A stretch of 64,000 bases of DNA from Lelliottia sp. WAP21 (GCF_020532665.2 NZ_JAIWPG020000001.1:248001-312000), one strand, 5' to 3'. Shown: positions 52,193-61,751, counted from the first letter of the stretch. The notes: a model not told the origin generated them from the letters alone. Numbers and translations are program-made.

Positions 52193-53212
52193 TTATTGTG
52201 CGAACGTGAGTAAGACCTTGCAGCACTGCCGCTGATCCTTCTCAAACAGTTCGATGGCGTCTGTTACGTGGTGATAGTCAAAGCGATGGGTAATCAGTTT
52301 GTTGGGATCAATCAGACTTTTTTGCAGCCAGTCGATCACGACCGGGAACTTATTGGCATTCAGGCGCGAAGAGAAGATGGACAGCTCTTTGCCGGTAATC
52401 CCCTGCTGAACCACCTGGCTCGGCTCGCTGGAGAAGCCCATCAGCACGATGCGCGCTGCCGGTGATGCCAGGCTAACCGCTTCCTGCAATATTGACGGAT
52501 GGCAGGCCGCGTCGATAATCAACGTGGGTTTAATCCCCTTTTCTGCCAATGCCGTCGCCACGGGCCGATCGCGATTATTGAATACCCAGTCCGCACCGCT
52601 GCGCTGCGCCATTGCCAGCCGCTCGTGAATTCTGTCGACCACGATGACCTGTTTCACGTTATACACGCCTTTCAAGGCCTGGACCGTCACCAGCCCCATC
52701 GGCCCCGCACCGTAGATCAGCGCCACATCCTGTTCCGTTGGCTGCGCGTGGCCCGTGACGTTTGCTGCAATGGTGAACGGTTCGATCATCACTGCATGTT
52801 CATCGGGGATCTGATCGGGAACAGGCCATGCATTTTTAGCGGGCACCACAGCATATTCACTAAACCCGCCGTCGCGATGCACGCCCAGTACCACCAGCGA
52901 GGTGCAGACGTTCGGCTTGCCCACCGAGCAGGGATAACACGTCCCGCAACTGATCACCGGATCGACAGAGACGCGCTGACCCAGACGGGCCTGGTCCACG
53001 CCCTCGCCCACGGCATCGATGACACCAAAGAACTCATGGCCGATAACGCGCGGATATTTTGCAAAAGGATTGTGGCCGCGGTAAATGTGGCTGTCAGAGC
53101 CGCAAATCCCGGCGAGCTTAATACGGACCCGCACATCCCCCGCCACCGGTTCCGGGAGAGGACGCGTTTCAATCACCAGGTCGTTCGGCTGTTGAATCAC
53201 TATGCTTTTCAT
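52193..53212 (-). CDS. rspB: zinc-type alcohol dehydrogenase-like RspB
   Basis: I start at ATG 53212 (AGGAGC upstream), giving 339 residues, the length of E. coli RspB. Medium-chain dehydrogenase signatures: GICGSDSHIYRG with the zinc-binding Cys (about 34-45), GHEFFGVI (59-66), a structural zinc set CGTCYPCSVGKPNVC (about 90-104), and the NAD loop GAGPMGLV (about 168-175). It starts 14 bp after the rspA stop and should be co-transcribed with it. Substrate unknown; a starvation-related role is proposed from E. coli. Confidence 0.9.
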   Translation of the reverse strand: MKSIVIQQPNDLVIETRPLPEPVAGDVRVRIKLAGICGSDSHIYRGHNPFAKYPRVIGHEFFGVIDAVGEGVDQARLGQRVSVDPVISCGTCYPCSVGKPNVCTSLVVLGVHRDGGFSEYAVVPAKNAWPVPDQIPDEHAVMIEPFTIAANVTGHAQPTEQDVALIYGAGPMGLVTVQALKGVYNVKQVIVVDRIHERLAMAQRSGADWVFNNRDRPVATALAEKGIKPTLIIDAACHPSILQEAVSLASPAARIVLMGFSSEPSQVVQQGITGKELSIFSSRLNANKFPVVIDWLQKSLIDPNKLITHRFDYHHVTDAIELFEKDQRQCCKVLLTFAQ

Positions 53213-53226
53213 TGTTCGCTCCTGTC

Positions 53227-54441
53227 TTACCAGTTCCACAAGGTGCCATCTTCCAGACGAGCTACCGGTAAATAAGCCGGGTCGTAGGGATATTTCGCAG
53301 CCAGCTTTTCGTCAAATTCAATACCCAGGCCCGGTTTATCGCCAGGATGCATATAGCCATTATCAAAGGTCCAGCTATGGGGGAAGACCTCAAGCATCTG
53401 CTCGGAATAGCCCATGTATTCCTGCACGCCAAAGTTGGGCACCCACAGGTCAAAGTGCAGCGCGGCAGCGTGGCAAATCGGCGACAGATCCGACGGGCCA
53501 TGCGATCCGGTGCGCACCTGGTATAACGAGGCGAAGTCGGCGATCCGCCGCATTCCGGTAATACCGCCCGCATGGGTAATGGTGGTCCGGATATAATCGA
53601 TAAGTTGCTCTTCGATGAGCTGCTTGCAATCCCAGATACTGTTAAAGACTTCGCCGACGGCAATCGGAGTGACGGTATGTTGACGAATAAGACGGAAACA
53701 GGCCTGATTCTCTGCGGGCGTCGGATCTTCCATCCAGAACATTCGGTACGCTTCGATGCTCTTACCAAAGCGCGCCGCTTCTATTGGCGTCAGGCGGTGG
53801 TGCATGTCATGCAAAAGGTGTTCGTCAAAACCAAATTTATTGCGCACGGCATCAAAAAGCTTTGGCGTGAAATCGAGGTACTTCTCCGTCGACCATAACT
53901 GCTCTTCAGGCCAGTTGCCCTTGGTGGCAGGTTCATACGCCAGCCCTTTTCCTTTCGACATGCCGTAGGTGGTTTTCATTCCCGGCACGCCGCACTGCAC
54001 GCGGATGGCTTTAAAACCCATCTCTTTATGGCGGGCGTAATCTTCCAGCACATCGTCAATGGTATGGCCGGTGGTATGGCAATACACCATGACCCCTTCA
54101 CGGGAGGCCCCACCCAGAAGCTGATAAAGCGGCATACCCGCGGCCTTCGCTTTGATATCCCACAGCGCCATATCCACGGCGGAAAGCGCCGACATGGTGA
54201 CCGGCCCGCGACGCCAGTAAGCGCCTTTATAAAAGAATTGCCAGATATCCTCGATACGATGCGCATCGCGCCCAATCAACTGCGGGCACAGGTGATCTTC
54301 CAGATAAGAGGCGACGGATAACTCGCGGCCATTTAAGGTGGCATCCCCGAGGCCCACGATACCCTCGTCGGTGGTGATTTTTAGGGTGACAAAATTGCGC
54401 CCCGGGCAGGTAACAAACACTTCAGCCCCGACAATCTTCAT
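53227..54441 (-). CDS. rspA: RspA, D-mannonate dehydratase-family enolase
   Basis: A 404-residue enolase-superfamily enzyme that matches E. coli RspA nearly throughout. The N-terminal capping domain (1-125) precedes the barrel. Mg ligands lie in VQCG/HDMHH (about 211-215), MEDPTP (about 240-245) and GEVFNS (about 265-270); His in RTGSHGPSD acts near 316. It dehydrates D-mannonate (or D-gluconate) to a 2-keto-3-deoxy acid, with low efficiency in known members. First gene of the rspAB-ydfJ-ydfI cluster under RspR control. Confidence 0.92.
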   Translation of the reverse strand: MKIVGAEVFVTCPGRNFVTLKITTDEGIVGLGDATLNGRELSVASYLEDHLCPQLIGRDAHRIEDIWQFFYKGAYWRRGPVTMSALSAVDMALWDIKAKAAGMPLYQLLGGASREGVMVYCHTTGHTIDDVLEDYARHKEMGFKAIRVQCGVPGMKTTYGMSKGKGLAYEPATKGNWPEEQLWSTEKYLDFTPKLFDAVRNKFGFDEHLLHDMHHRLTPIEAARFGKSIEAYRMFWMEDPTPAENQACFRLIRQHTVTPIAVGEVFNSIWDCKQLIEEQLIDYIRTTITHAGGITGMRRIADFASLYQVRTGSHGPSDLSPICHAAALHFDLWVPNFGVQEYMGYSEQMLEVFPHSWTFDNGYMHPGDKPGLGIEFDEKLAAKYPYDPAYLPVARLEDGTLWNW

Positions 54442-54451
54442 AATCCTTTTC

Positions 54452-54476
54452 CTTACATCGTTCGTTGTGATGTAAG
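54452..54476 (-). promoter_or_regulatory. inverted repeat upstream of rspA, candidate RspR operator
   Basis: CTTACATC-N9-GATGTAAG forms perfect 8-bp arms, 11-35 bp before the rspA start. A TATACT -10-like element lies about 30-35 bp further upstream on the minus strand (about 54508-54513), so a protein bound here would block elongation or transcription start. The match to a GntR site is inference. Confidence 0.5.
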
Positions 54477-54552
54477 AAATTTAACCAACTGAGCCACTAC
54501 CATACAAGTATAATGATCAAAAAATCATCCCTGGATCACAAAACAAAGGCGC

Positions 54553-54879
54553 TTAGGCGCGCCCCCAGCCCGCAACAATAATTAACATACCGCATAAGGC
54601 AATCAGCGCCCCTGCCCAGTCATAAGGGCTGAGTTTGACCCCATCCACCACGCGCAGCCAGAGTAGCGCCGTGCAGACATAGACCCCACCGTAAGCGGCA
54701 TACACGCGCCCGCTCGCGGCGGGATGAAGCGTTAACAGCCACACAAAAAGTGCCAGCGCCGCCGCTGCGGGGATCAACAGCCCTACCGATGCGCCTTTTT
54801 TTAACCATAGCCAGGGTAAGAAACAGCCGAGGATTTCGCATAATGCCGTTACAAAAAAAAGCAGTGTTGTTTTGATCAT
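54553..54879 (-). CDS. ynfA: small membrane protein YnfA (UPF0060)
   Basis: The start is ATG 54879, giving 108 residues with four hydrophobic helices. [28 protein letters not shown] and [21 protein letters not shown] are the UPF0060 family blocks; the last two-thirds are nearly identical to E. coli YnfA. The fold resembles small multidrug-resistance proteins, and homologues have been reported to export dyes and drugs. Monocistronic. Confidence 0.9.
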   Translation of the reverse strand: MIKTTLLFFVTALCEILGCFLPWLWLKKGASVGLLIPAAAALALFVWLLTLHPAASGRVYAAYGGVYVCTALLWLRVVDGVKLSPYDWAGALIALCGMLIIVAGWGRA

Positions 54880-54980
54880 TTTCAACATTGGGTGAGGATT
54901 GATTTAAACATCATACCCGAGATTGCGTGTAGAATTGCCTCAGATAAACTGTTTGTCTGCACCACGATAAGGAACATGCA

Positions 54981-55319
54981 ATGAGTACATTAAGCAAAGG
55001 CTTCTGTCTGGCGGCGATGCTTTCGTTGACCACGTTTGCGTTCACCGCGCCGGTTTCTGCTGAAACCAGCAAACTGGTCATTGAATCAGGTGACAGCGCG
55101 CAAAGTCGCCAGAATGCCGCTATGGATAAAGAACAGTGGAATGACACCCGCAACCTTCGTCAGAAAGTGAACAAACGTGCCGAAAAAGAGTGGGATAAAG
55201 AAGACGTCGCTTTTGATGCGCGCGATAAGTGTCAGCAAAGCGCGAACGTTAACGCTTACTGGGAACCCAACACGCTGCGTTGTCTTGACCGCCGCACCGG
55301 GCGCACTCTGTCACAGTAA
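54981..55319 (+). CDS. ynfB: periplasmic protein YnfB (UPF0482)
   Basis: A 112-residue protein with a signal peptide (about 1-28, ending VSA|ET). The mature region is charged with two Cys (about residues 84 and 101), which could pair ([24 protein letters not shown]). It matches E. coli YnfB with conserved order ynfA-ynfB-speG. Function unknown. Confidence 0.88.
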   Translation: MSTLSKGFCLAAMLSLTTFAFTAPVSAETSKLVIESGDSAQSRQNAAMDKEQWNDTRNLRQKVNKRAEKEWDKEDVAFDARDKCQQSANVNAYWEPNTLRCLDRRTGRTLSQ

Positions 55320-55343
55320 TAAACCCGGCCTGAAAGGATGATT

Positions 55344-55904
55344 ATGCCGACGACTTTATCCGTAAAATTACGACCGCTGGAGCGTGAAGATCTCCGCTTC
55401 GTGCATCAGCTCGATAACAACGCCAGCGTCATGCGTTACTGGTTTGAAGAGCCTTACGAGGCGTTTGTTGAGCTGTCCGATCTTTACGACAAGCACATCC
55501 ACGATCAGAGCGAGCGCCGTTTTGTGGTGGAGTGTGATGGTGAAAAAGCCGGGCTGGTAGAACTGGTGGAAATTAACCATGTCCATCGCCGCGCTGAATT
55601 CCAGATTATTATTTCCCCGGAATATCAGGGCAAAGGGCTGGCTTCTCGTGCAGCCAGGCTGGCCATGGATTATGGTTTTAACGTTCTCAACCTCTACAAG
55701 CTTTACCTGATCGTAGATAAAGAGAATGAAAAAGCCGTTCATATCTACCGTAAACTGGGCTTTATGGTCGAAGGTGAACTGATTCACGAGTTCTTTATTA
55801 ACGGCGAATACCGCAACACCATTCGCATGTGCATTTTCCAGCACCAGCACCTGGCTCAAAATAAAGCACCGGGCAGTACCCTGCTGAAACCGACCGCGCA
55901 GTAA
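55344..55904 (+). CDS. speG: spermidine N1-acetyltransferase SpeG
   Basis: I start at ATG 55344 (GAAAGGATG upstream), giving 186 residues, the E. coli length. It is a GNAT fold; the acetyl-CoA loop is [12 protein letters not shown] (about 95-106). The polyamine-binding acidic residues lie in [12 protein letters not shown] (about 30-41) and around [20 protein letters not shown]. It acetylates spermidine and spermine to prevent their toxicity, especially in cold or stationary phase. Very close to the E. coli sequence. Confidence 0.94.
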   Translation: MPTTLSVKLRPLEREDLRFVHQLDNNASVMRYWFEEPYEAFVELSDLYDKHIHDQSERRFVVECDGEKAGLVELVEINHVHRRAEFQIIISPEYQGKGLASRAARLAMDYGFNVLNLYKLYLIVDKENEKAVHIYRKLGFMVEGELIHEFFINGEYRNTIRMCIFQHQHLAQNKAPGSTLLKPTAQ

Positions 55905-55917
55905 CCTGCGCGGTTTC
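55893..55917. terminator. terminator overlapping the speG stop codon
   Basis: ACCGCGCAG-TAAC-CTGCGCGGT (55893-55914), whose loop is the TAA stop itself, followed by TTC. It lies between convergent speG and ynfC. Confidence 0.75.
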
Positions 55918-55925
55918 ATCCTCTG

Positions 55926-56636
55926 TTAGTAGTAATCAATACTGTTTTTGATCGTATAGCGGTGTTCAACGGCCGGCTTCACGCTTTTATCCTGGATAAC
56001 CAGTTCGCAGCTGACCGGATTGTGATGACGATCGTATTCACAGCTCTGCTTCACGCTGCCAAGGGGTTTATCGTTAAGCAGGCTTACTGCGGAGTAGTCG
56101 AGCTTTTTACGTTTATCTTTCGACGGGGTCGCCGCTATGGACAACTGCTGATCGCCCGACACCGTGGTTTTGCCTAACGGGTAGCCATCCGCGTCATAAC
56201 GGTATTTCACCTCCATCTCTTTGCCATGGGCACGGACGATAAAACCCTGATCGTCCGTATCCCAGCTCACGCCCGCAGCGGGTAATTCGGCGAGCTGGCA
56301 TTTGCCCTGCAGCTTGATCTTCTGCTGCTGCGTTTCGGCATCGCGATAAAAGTTGGCGTCCAGAACCAGGGCCATGCCGGTATTGGCCTCCAGATCGTGC
56401 AATTCGAGAGTATCGAAACAGCCTTCTGTCGAGACTGTGCCCGTGACGCGTTTGCTGACTTCACCTTTTTCATTGATCAGCGTCTGGGTAAAATCTTTCA
56501 CCGGCCCGCGCAGCGGATCGAAGTCAAATTCATTCGAAAAGCTGGCCATTTCAGGGGTGATGGACAGCGGTGCAGAGCTGTTGTCACAGCCTGCCAGCAA
56601 AGCTGCCAACGCGATTGTCACTGCAAGTTTCTTCAC
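55926..56636 (-). CDS. ynfC: lipoprotein YnfC (UPF0257)
   Basis: A 236-residue protein with lipobox LLAGC (lipidated Cys17); the next residue is Asp, which acts as an inner-membrane retention signal in enterobacteria. The remainder is a polar, strand-rich domain in which VKDFTQTLINEKGEV and HHNPVSCELVIQDKS recall the E. coli YnfC blocks. Function unknown; conserved next to speG. Confidence 0.85.
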   Translation of the reverse strand: MKKLAVTIALAALLAGCDNSSAPLSITPEMASFSNEFDFDPLRGPVKDFTQTLINEKGEVSKRVTGTVSTEGCFDTLELHDLEANTGMALVLDANFYRDAETQQQKIKLQGKCQLAELPAAGVSWDTDDQGFIVRAHGKEMEVKYRYDADGYPLGKTTVSGDQQLSIAATPSKDKRKKLDYSAVSLLNDKPLGSVKQSCEYDRHHNPVSCELVIQDKSVKPAVEHRYTIKNSIDYY

Positions 56637-56739
56637 ATTTTCACCGTTGCGTGGAGATAATTCCCAATCATATTAGCAAATACAGTCATTTACACTAAAT
56701 CTGCTAAAATTAACCTACATACAGACAAAGGAGCTACAT

Positions 56740-57024
56740 ATGAAAAGGTTAACCTGGATTACCGCCCTGATGCTGGCTGGCGTCTCTTCCTCAGCCCTGG
56801 CAGCCCCTGATTCATGCGAACGCGTTAAAAGCGATATTCAGCAGCGCATTATCCAGAATGGTGTGCCTGAATCAGGTTTCACCCTCAATATTGTGCCAAA
56901 CGATCAGGCCGATCAACCTGATGCGCAGGTGGTGGGTCACTGTGCAAATGATACCTTTAAGATTCTGTACACCCGGACCAGCGGTGCCAGCACCCAGGGC
57001 AATGCGCCAACCGAACCACAATAA
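56740..57024 (+). CDS. ynfD: periplasmic protein YnfD (DUF1161)
   Basis: A 94-residue protein with a signal peptide (about 1-22, ending ALA|AP) and two Cys (about 26 and 68) in CERVKSDIQQRIIQNGVPESGF and VGHCANDTFKILYTR, typical of DUF1161. The order ynfC-ynfD-ynfE is conserved with E. coli. Function unknown. Confidence 0.88.
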   Translation: MKRLTWITALMLAGVSSSALAAPDSCERVKSDIQQRIIQNGVPESGFTLNIVPNDQADQPDAQVVGHCANDTFKILYTRTSGASTQGNAPTEPQ

Positions 57025-57055
57025 TTTTATAATTTTTCCCTCAATACCCTTTGTA

Positions 57056-57069
57056 TTGACACGGATTAA
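57056..57069 (+). promoter_or_regulatory. FNR-like site before the ynfE operon
   Basis: TTGAC-ACGG-ATTAA agrees with the FNR consensus at 8 of 10 key bases. It lies about 105 bp before the ynfE start in the ynfD-ynfE gap. The same bases could serve as a -35 TTGACA. Anaerobic control fits a DMSO-reductase-type operon. Confidence 0.4.
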
Positions 57070-57094
57070 TACTTACTACTCCTGAATAAGTAAC

Positions 57095-57170
57095 ACTCAC
57101 TCCATCATTATCATTAGCTCGGTTGTAATAACGTCGCTAAATAATACGCAACAACAATGATGGAGTGAGT
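57095..57170 (+). promoter_or_regulatory. leader hairpin that includes the ynfE ribosome binding site
   Basis: ACTCACTCCATCATT (57095-57109) and AATGATGGAGTGAGT (57156-57170) are perfect 15-bp complements. An inner GTTGT/ACAAC stem (57122-57126, 57151-57155) abuts the right arm. The right arm contains the GGAG ribosome binding site (57162-57165) just before ATG 57172, so folding would mask it. Confidence 0.55.
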
Positions 57171-57171
57171 C

Positions 57172-59610
57172 ATGTCCGATGTCGAACATACCGGCGGGAT
57201 CAGCCGTCGATCTCTGGTTAAATCCTCTGCAATTGGCTCACTGGCGCTCGCCGCCGGGGGGCTTTCTCTCCCCTTCGGCCTGAAAAGCGCGGCGGCGGCC
57301 GTGCAACACGCCCTGACCCCTGCGGATGATAAAGTGGTCTGGGGCGCATGTTCCGTCAACTGTGGCAGCCGCTGCGCGTTACGGTTGCATGTGCGCGATG
57401 AGGAAGTGTACTGGGTCGAAACCGATAATACCGGCGAGGATATTTACGGGGATCATCAGGTGCGCGCCTGCCTGCGTGGCCGTTCGATTCGTCGGCGTAT
57501 CAACCATCCCGATCGCCTGAATTACCCCATGAAACGCACCGGTAAACGGGGTGAAGGCAAATTCGAACGCATCAGCTGGGACGAAGCACTGGACATACTC
57601 AGCAAGAGCCTGAAAGACGTGGTAGCGAAGTACGGCAACGAAGCGGTGTATATCAACTACTCCTCCGGGATCGTGGGCGGTAACATCACCCGTTCTTCAC
57701 CCTATGCCTCGTTAGTTGCCCGTCTGATGAACTGCTATGGCGGTTTCCTCAGCCATTACGGCACCTACAGCACTGCACAAATTGCCTGCGCCATGCCGTA
57801 CACCTACGGCACCAATGATGGCAACAGCACCTCCGATATTGAAAACAGCAAACTGGTGGTGATGTTCGGGAATAACCCGGCAGAAACTCGCATGAGCGGC
57901 GGCGGGATCACCTGGTTTCTGGAGCAAGCGCGTGAACGCTCCAACGCTCGCATGATTGTTATCGATCCACGCTATACCGACACCGCCGCAGGGCGTGAAG
58001 ATGAGTGGATCCCGATTCGCCCGGGCACCGACGCTGCACTGGTCGCGGGTATGGCGTGGACGTTAATCACCGAAAACCTGGTCGATCAGCCTTTCCTGGA
58101 TAAATACTGCGTCGGTTATGATGAAAAAACGCTGCCGGAAGGCGCGCCTGCCAACGGGCATTACAAGGCCTATATTCTGGGCACCGGTGACGACGGCATC
58201 GCAAAAACGCCGGAATGGGCATCGCGGATAACCGGGATTCCTGCATCGCGAATTATTCAGCTGGCCCGTGAAATCGGCAGCACCAAACCGGCGTACATCT
58301 GCCAGGGATGGGGACCGCAGCGCCAGGCCAATGGCGAACTCACCGCGCGCGCCATTGCCATGCTGCCGATTTTAACCGGTAACGTGGGGATTCACGGCGG
58401 GAACAGCGGTGCACGTGAATCGACCTACACCATCACGATTGAACGTATGCCGCTGCCGGAAAATCCGGTTAAAACCCAAATTTCCTGCTTTAGCTGGACG
58501 GATGCCATCGCGCGCGGGCCAGAAATGACGGCGCTGCGCGACGGCGTGCGCGGCAAAGACAAACTCGATGTACCCATTAAATTTATCTGGAACTATGCCG
58601 GTAATACCATCATTAACCAGCACTCCGACATCAATAAGACACACGACATTTTGCAGGACGATAAACAGTGCGAAATGATTGTGGTGATCGATAACTTTAT
58701 GACCTCGTCGGCAAAATATGCTGACCTCCTGCTGCCCGATTTAATGACCGTTGAGCAGGAAGACATTATTCCAAATGACTACGCGGGCAACATGGGTTAT
58801 CTGATCTTCCTTCAGCCCGTCACCGCTCCGAAGTTTGAGCGCAAACCGATCTACTGGATCATGAGTGAAGTGGCGAAACGCCTGGGGCCAGATATCTATC
58901 AGCGATTTACTGAAGGGCGTACGCAAGAGCAGTGGTTACAGTTTTTGTACGCCAAAATGCTGGAGAAAGATCCCACACTGCCGTCCTATGACGCGCTGAA
59001 AAAAATGGGGATTTATAAACGAAAAGATCCGGCAGGTCATTTTGTCGCCTACAAGAAATTCCGCGACGACCCGCAGGCCAATCCGCTGAAAACACCGTCG
59101 GGTAAAATCGAAATTTACTCCAGCCAGTTGGCGGAAATTGCCCGTACCTGGGAGCTGGAAAAAGACGAGACGATCAGCCCTATTCCGGTCTACGCCTCGA
59201 CCTTCGACGGCTGGGATGCACCAGAGCGCGATCGCTTCCCGCTTCAGCTTTTCGGCTTCCACTTTAAAGCCCGTACCCACTCCAGCTACGGCAATATCGA
59301 TGTGCTTAAAGCAGCGTGCCGTCAGGAGGTGTGGCTCAACCCGGTTGACGCTGAAAAACGCGGCATTAAAAACGGCGATCTGGTACGGGTGTTTAACGCG
59401 CGCGGCGAAGTGCGCATTGAAGCCAAAGTCACCCCACGCATTATGCCGGGCGTCAGCGCGATGGGCCAGGGCGCCTGGCACGATGCCAATATGAAGGGTG
59501 ATCGGGTCGATCATGGTTCATGTATCAATACCCTGACCACCCATCGTCCTTCGCCGCTGGCAAAAGGCAACCCGCAACATACCAATCTGGTGCAGATCGA
59601 GAAGGCGTAA
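57172..59610 (+). CDS. ynfE: Tat-exported molybdopterin oxidoreductase YnfE/YnfF (DmsA family)
   Basis: An 812-residue catalytic subunit. Tat signal SRRSLVK (11-17) ends in AAA. A 4Fe-4S cluster follows, with C-x3-C-x3-C and a distal Cys (WGACSVNCGSRCALR, DHQVRACLRG). Conserved cofactor regions are CYGGFLSHYGTYSTAQ, YGTNDGNSTSD and GWGPQRQANGE; the C-terminal dinucleotide-binding part includes PHAL-like TPRIMPGVS. E. coli YnfE/F act in selenate/DMSO-type anaerobic reduction with the DmsB/C-like subunits that follow. There is a single copy here, not two, 10 bp before ynfG. Confidence 0.9.
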   Translation: MSDVEHTGGISRRSLVKSSAIGSLALAAGGLSLPFGLKSAAAAVQHALTPADDKVVWGACSVNCGSRCALRLHVRDEEVYWVETDNTGEDIYGDHQVRACLRGRSIRRRINHPDRLNYPMKRTGKRGEGKFERISWDEALDILSKSLKDVVAKYGNEAVYINYSSGIVGGNITRSSPYASLVARLMNCYGGFLSHYGTYSTAQIACAMPYTYGTNDGNSTSDIENSKLVVMFGNNPAETRMSGGGITWFLEQARERSNARMIVIDPRYTDTAAGREDEWIPIRPGTDAALVAGMAWTLITENLVDQPFLDKYCVGYDEKTLPEGAPANGHYKAYILGTGDDGIAKTPEWASRITGIPASRIIQLAREIGSTKPAYICQGWGPQRQANGELTARAIAMLPILTGNVGIHGGNSGARESTYTITIERMPLPENPVKTQISCFSWTDAIARGPEMTALRDGVRGKDKLDVPIKFIWNYAGNTIINQHSDINKTHDILQDDKQCEMIVVIDNFMTSSAKYADLLLPDLMTVEQEDIIPNDYAGNMGYLIFLQPVTAPKFERKPIYWIMSEVAKRLGPDIYQRFTEGRTQEQWLQFLYAKMLEKDPTLPSYDALKKMGIYKRKDPAGHFVAYKKFRDDPQANPLKTPSGKIEIYSSQLAEIARTWELEKDETISPIPVYASTFDGWDAPERDRFPLQLFGFHFKARTHSSYGNIDVLKAACRQEVWLNPVDAEKRGIKNGDLVRVFNARGEVRIEAKVTPRIMPGVSAMGQGAWHDANMKGDRVDHGSCINTLTTHRPSPLAKGNPQHTNLVQIEKA

Positions 59611-59620
59611 GGAGTAACCG

Positions 59621-60238
59621 ATGACAACCCAGTATGGCTTTTTTATTGATTCAAGTCGTTGCACCGGCTGCAAAACCTGCGAACTGGCCTGCAAGGATTA
59701 CAAGGACTTAACTCCCGATGTCAGCTTCCGCCGGATCTATGAATACGCGGGGGGCGACTGGCAGGAAGACAACGGCGTCTGGCATCAGAACGTCTTTGCC
59801 TATTATCTGTCGATTGCCTGTAACCACTGTGAAGACCCGGCCTGCACCAAAGTGTGTCCGAGCGGGGCTATGCACAAGCGTGACGATGGCTTTGTCGTGG
59901 TGGATGAAGATGTCTGCATCGGCTGTCGCTACTGCCATATGGCCTGTCCGTACGGCGCACCGCAGTACAATGCCGCGAAAGGTCACATGACCAAATGCGA
60001 CGGCTGCCATACCCGCGTCGCAGACGGCAAGAAACCGATCTGCGTCGAGTCCTGCCCGCTGCGCGCGCTGGACTTTGGTCCGATAGACGAACTGCGTAAA
60101 AAGCATGGTGAGCTTGCGGCCGTTGCACCGCTGCCCTCCGCACATTTCACCAGGCCGAGCATTGTCATTAAACCTAACGCGAATAGCCGTCCGACGGGTG
60201 ATACCACCGGCTATCTGGCTAACCCGAAGGAGGTGTAA
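59621..60238 (+). CDS. ynfG: iron-sulfur subunit YnfG (DmsB family)
   Basis: A 205-residue ferredoxin-like protein with four Cys clusters: CTGCKTCELACKDY, CNHCEDPACTKVCP, CIGCRYCHMACP and CDGCHTR/CVESCP. Together they bind four 4Fe-4S centres that carry electrons from the membrane subunit to YnfE. It is co-translated with ynfE (10 bp gap) and ynfH (whose ATG overlaps the stop region). The length is that of E. coli DmsB/YnfG. Confidence 0.93.
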   Translation: MTTQYGFFIDSSRCTGCKTCELACKDYKDLTPDVSFRRIYEYAGGDWQEDNGVWHQNVFAYYLSIACNHCEDPACTKVCPSGAMHKRDDGFVVVDEDVCIGCRYCHMACPYGAPQYNAAKGHMTKCDGCHTRVADGKKPICVESCPLRALDFGPIDELRKKHGELAAVAPLPSAHFTRPSIVIKPNANSRPTGDTTGYLANPKEV

Positions 60239-60239
60239 T

Positions 60240-61094
60240 ATGGGAAGTGGATGGCATGAATGGCCGCTGGTGATTTTCACCGTCTTTGGGCAGTGCGTGG
60301 CCGGGGCGTTAATCGTCTGCGGAGCCGCCTGGTTTAACGAAAAAGAGGAAGCCGCGCGTGACCGCCTTGTGCGCAGCATGTTCTTTTTATGGCTGGTAAT
60401 GGGCATAGGCTTTATGGCCTCAGTGCTGCATCTGGGCTCACCTTTACGCGCGTTTAACTCCCTGAATCGCATCGGGAGCTCGGCGTTAAGTAACGAGATT
60501 GCGGCAGGCTCCCTCTTTTTTGCCGTGGGTGGCTTCTGGTGGTTGTTATCAGTGTTGCGAAAAATGCCCGTTGCGCTGGGTAAAATCTGGCTTATGGTCA
60601 GCATGGCGCTAGGTATTGTCTTTATCTGGGCCATGACGCGGGTTTACCAGATTGATACTGTGCCGACCTGGTATACTGGCTATACCACGCTGGCCTTCTT
60701 CCTGACGGCTCTGGTGAGCGGCCCACTGTTTGCGGCTCTGCTGTTGCGCGCTTCAAAAATCCCGTTCAACGGCGCAAGGGGCACGTCAGTCAGCGTGCTG
60801 GCACTGTTCGCCATCGTGGCGATAATCGTGCTACAAAGCAATCAACTGGCGACGATCCAGAGCGCCGTGCAGCAAGCCAGTGCGCTGGTGCCCGACTATG
60901 GTTCGCTTCAGGTCTGGCGCATCGCGCTCATTGCTGCCGGTCTAGGGTGTTGGATCTGCCCGCTGGTACGCCGCAAAGATCCGCAATTTGCCGGGCTGGC
61001 CGTGGGTTTGGTGCTGGTCATCGCAGGTGAATTAATAGGCCGGGGTGTGTTCTACGGTTTACACATGACCGTGGGTATGGCAGTTGCCGGTTAA
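60240..61094 (+). CDS. ynfH: membrane anchor and quinol-binding subunit YnfH (DmsC family)
   Basis: I start at ATG 60240, 1 base after the ynfG stop, giving 284 residues. MGSGWHEWPLVIFTVFGQCVAGA is the typical DmsC start; eight hydrophobic segments follow, and LHLGSPLRAFNS is the family's quinol-loop pattern. It anchors the complex in the inner membrane and oxidises menaquinol. The gene ends 42 bp before dmsD. Confidence 0.92.
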   Translation: MGSGWHEWPLVIFTVFGQCVAGALIVCGAAWFNEKEEAARDRLVRSMFFLWLVMGIGFMASVLHLGSPLRAFNSLNRIGSSALSNEIAAGSLFFAVGGFWWLLSVLRKMPVALGKIWLMVSMALGIVFIWAMTRVYQIDTVPTWYTGYTTLAFFLTALVSGPLFAALLLRASKIPFNGARGTSVSVLALFAIVAIIVLQSNQLATIQSAVQQASALVPDYGSLQVWRIALIAAGLGCWICPLVRRKDPQFAGLAVGLVLVIAGELIGRGVFYGLHMTVGMAVAG

Positions 61095-61136
61095 CACAAA
61101 CGCACGGCGCTGGCCGTGCGAGTAAGGAACAGAGTA

Positions 61137-61751
61137 ATGAGAGACGTTTCACAACGCGAGACTTTCGCTTTTAGCGCCCGGGTATTGGGTGCATTGTTTT
61201 ATTTCGCCCCTGACAGTGAGCAGGCATCCCCGCTGGTAACCGCGTTAACCTGCACCGACTGGTATGAAGACTGGCCGTTGCCATCCGAAAGCCTGGTACC
61301 GCTTGCCGGGGCGATGAAAACGCCGTCAGAGGAATCGTTGCCCGATGCCTGGCAGCGTCTGTTTATTGGGCCATGGGCGCTGCCTGCACCGCCATGGGGC
61401 TCCGTCTGGCTCGATCGTGAGTCCGTTCTGTTTGGCGATTCCACCCTGGCGTTGCGTCAATGGATGCGTGAAAACGGCATCGCCTTCGAAATGAAACAAA
61501 ACGAACCCGAAGACCATTTCGGTACCCTTTTTATGCTCGCCGCCTGGCTGGCTGAGAACGGACGTGACGCGGAATGCGATCAATTGCTGGCCTGGCATCT
61601 TCTGCCCTGGAGCCATCGTTTTCTGGCCGTATTTATCGACGAAGCCCGTCATCCGTTTTATGTCGCGTTAGCGAAGCTTGCTCAGCTTACGCTGGCTGAC
61701 TGGCAGTCCACGCTACTCATTCCCGTTGCGGAAAAAACGTTGTACCGCTAA
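61137..61751 (+). CDS. dmsD: Tat-proofreading chaperone DmsD
   Basis: I start at ATG 61137 (AAGGA upstream), giving 204 residues, the same length as E. coli DmsD. All-helical TorD/DmsD family; LFIGPWALPAPPWGSVWLDRESVLFGDSTLALRQWM-type blocks are almost identical to E. coli. It binds the Tat signals of YnfE/DmsA and guides cofactor loading before export. Last gene of the operon; a terminator follows. Confidence 0.93.
   Translation: MRDVSQRETFAFSARVLGALFYFAPDSEQASPLVTALTCTDWYEDWPLPSESLVPLAGAMKTPSEESLPDAWQRLFIGPWALPAPPWGSVWLDRESVLFGDSTLALRQWMRENGIAFEMKQNEPEDHFGTLFMLAAWLAENGRDAECDQLLAWHLLPWSHRFLAVFIDEARHPFYVALAKLAQLTLADWQSTLLIPVAEKTLYR

Noticed and set aside
54482..54502. Sequence resembling a tRNA D-arm (GTAGTGGCTCAGTTGGTTA on the minus strand)
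   Set aside because: No acceptor stem, anticodon stem or T-arm could be built around it; it lies in the rspA promoter region and is probably chance.
59708..60634. 308-codon minus-strand frame opposite ynfG and ynfH
   Set aside because: It is an antisense shadow of two genes with clear motifs and codon use; the translation looks like noise.
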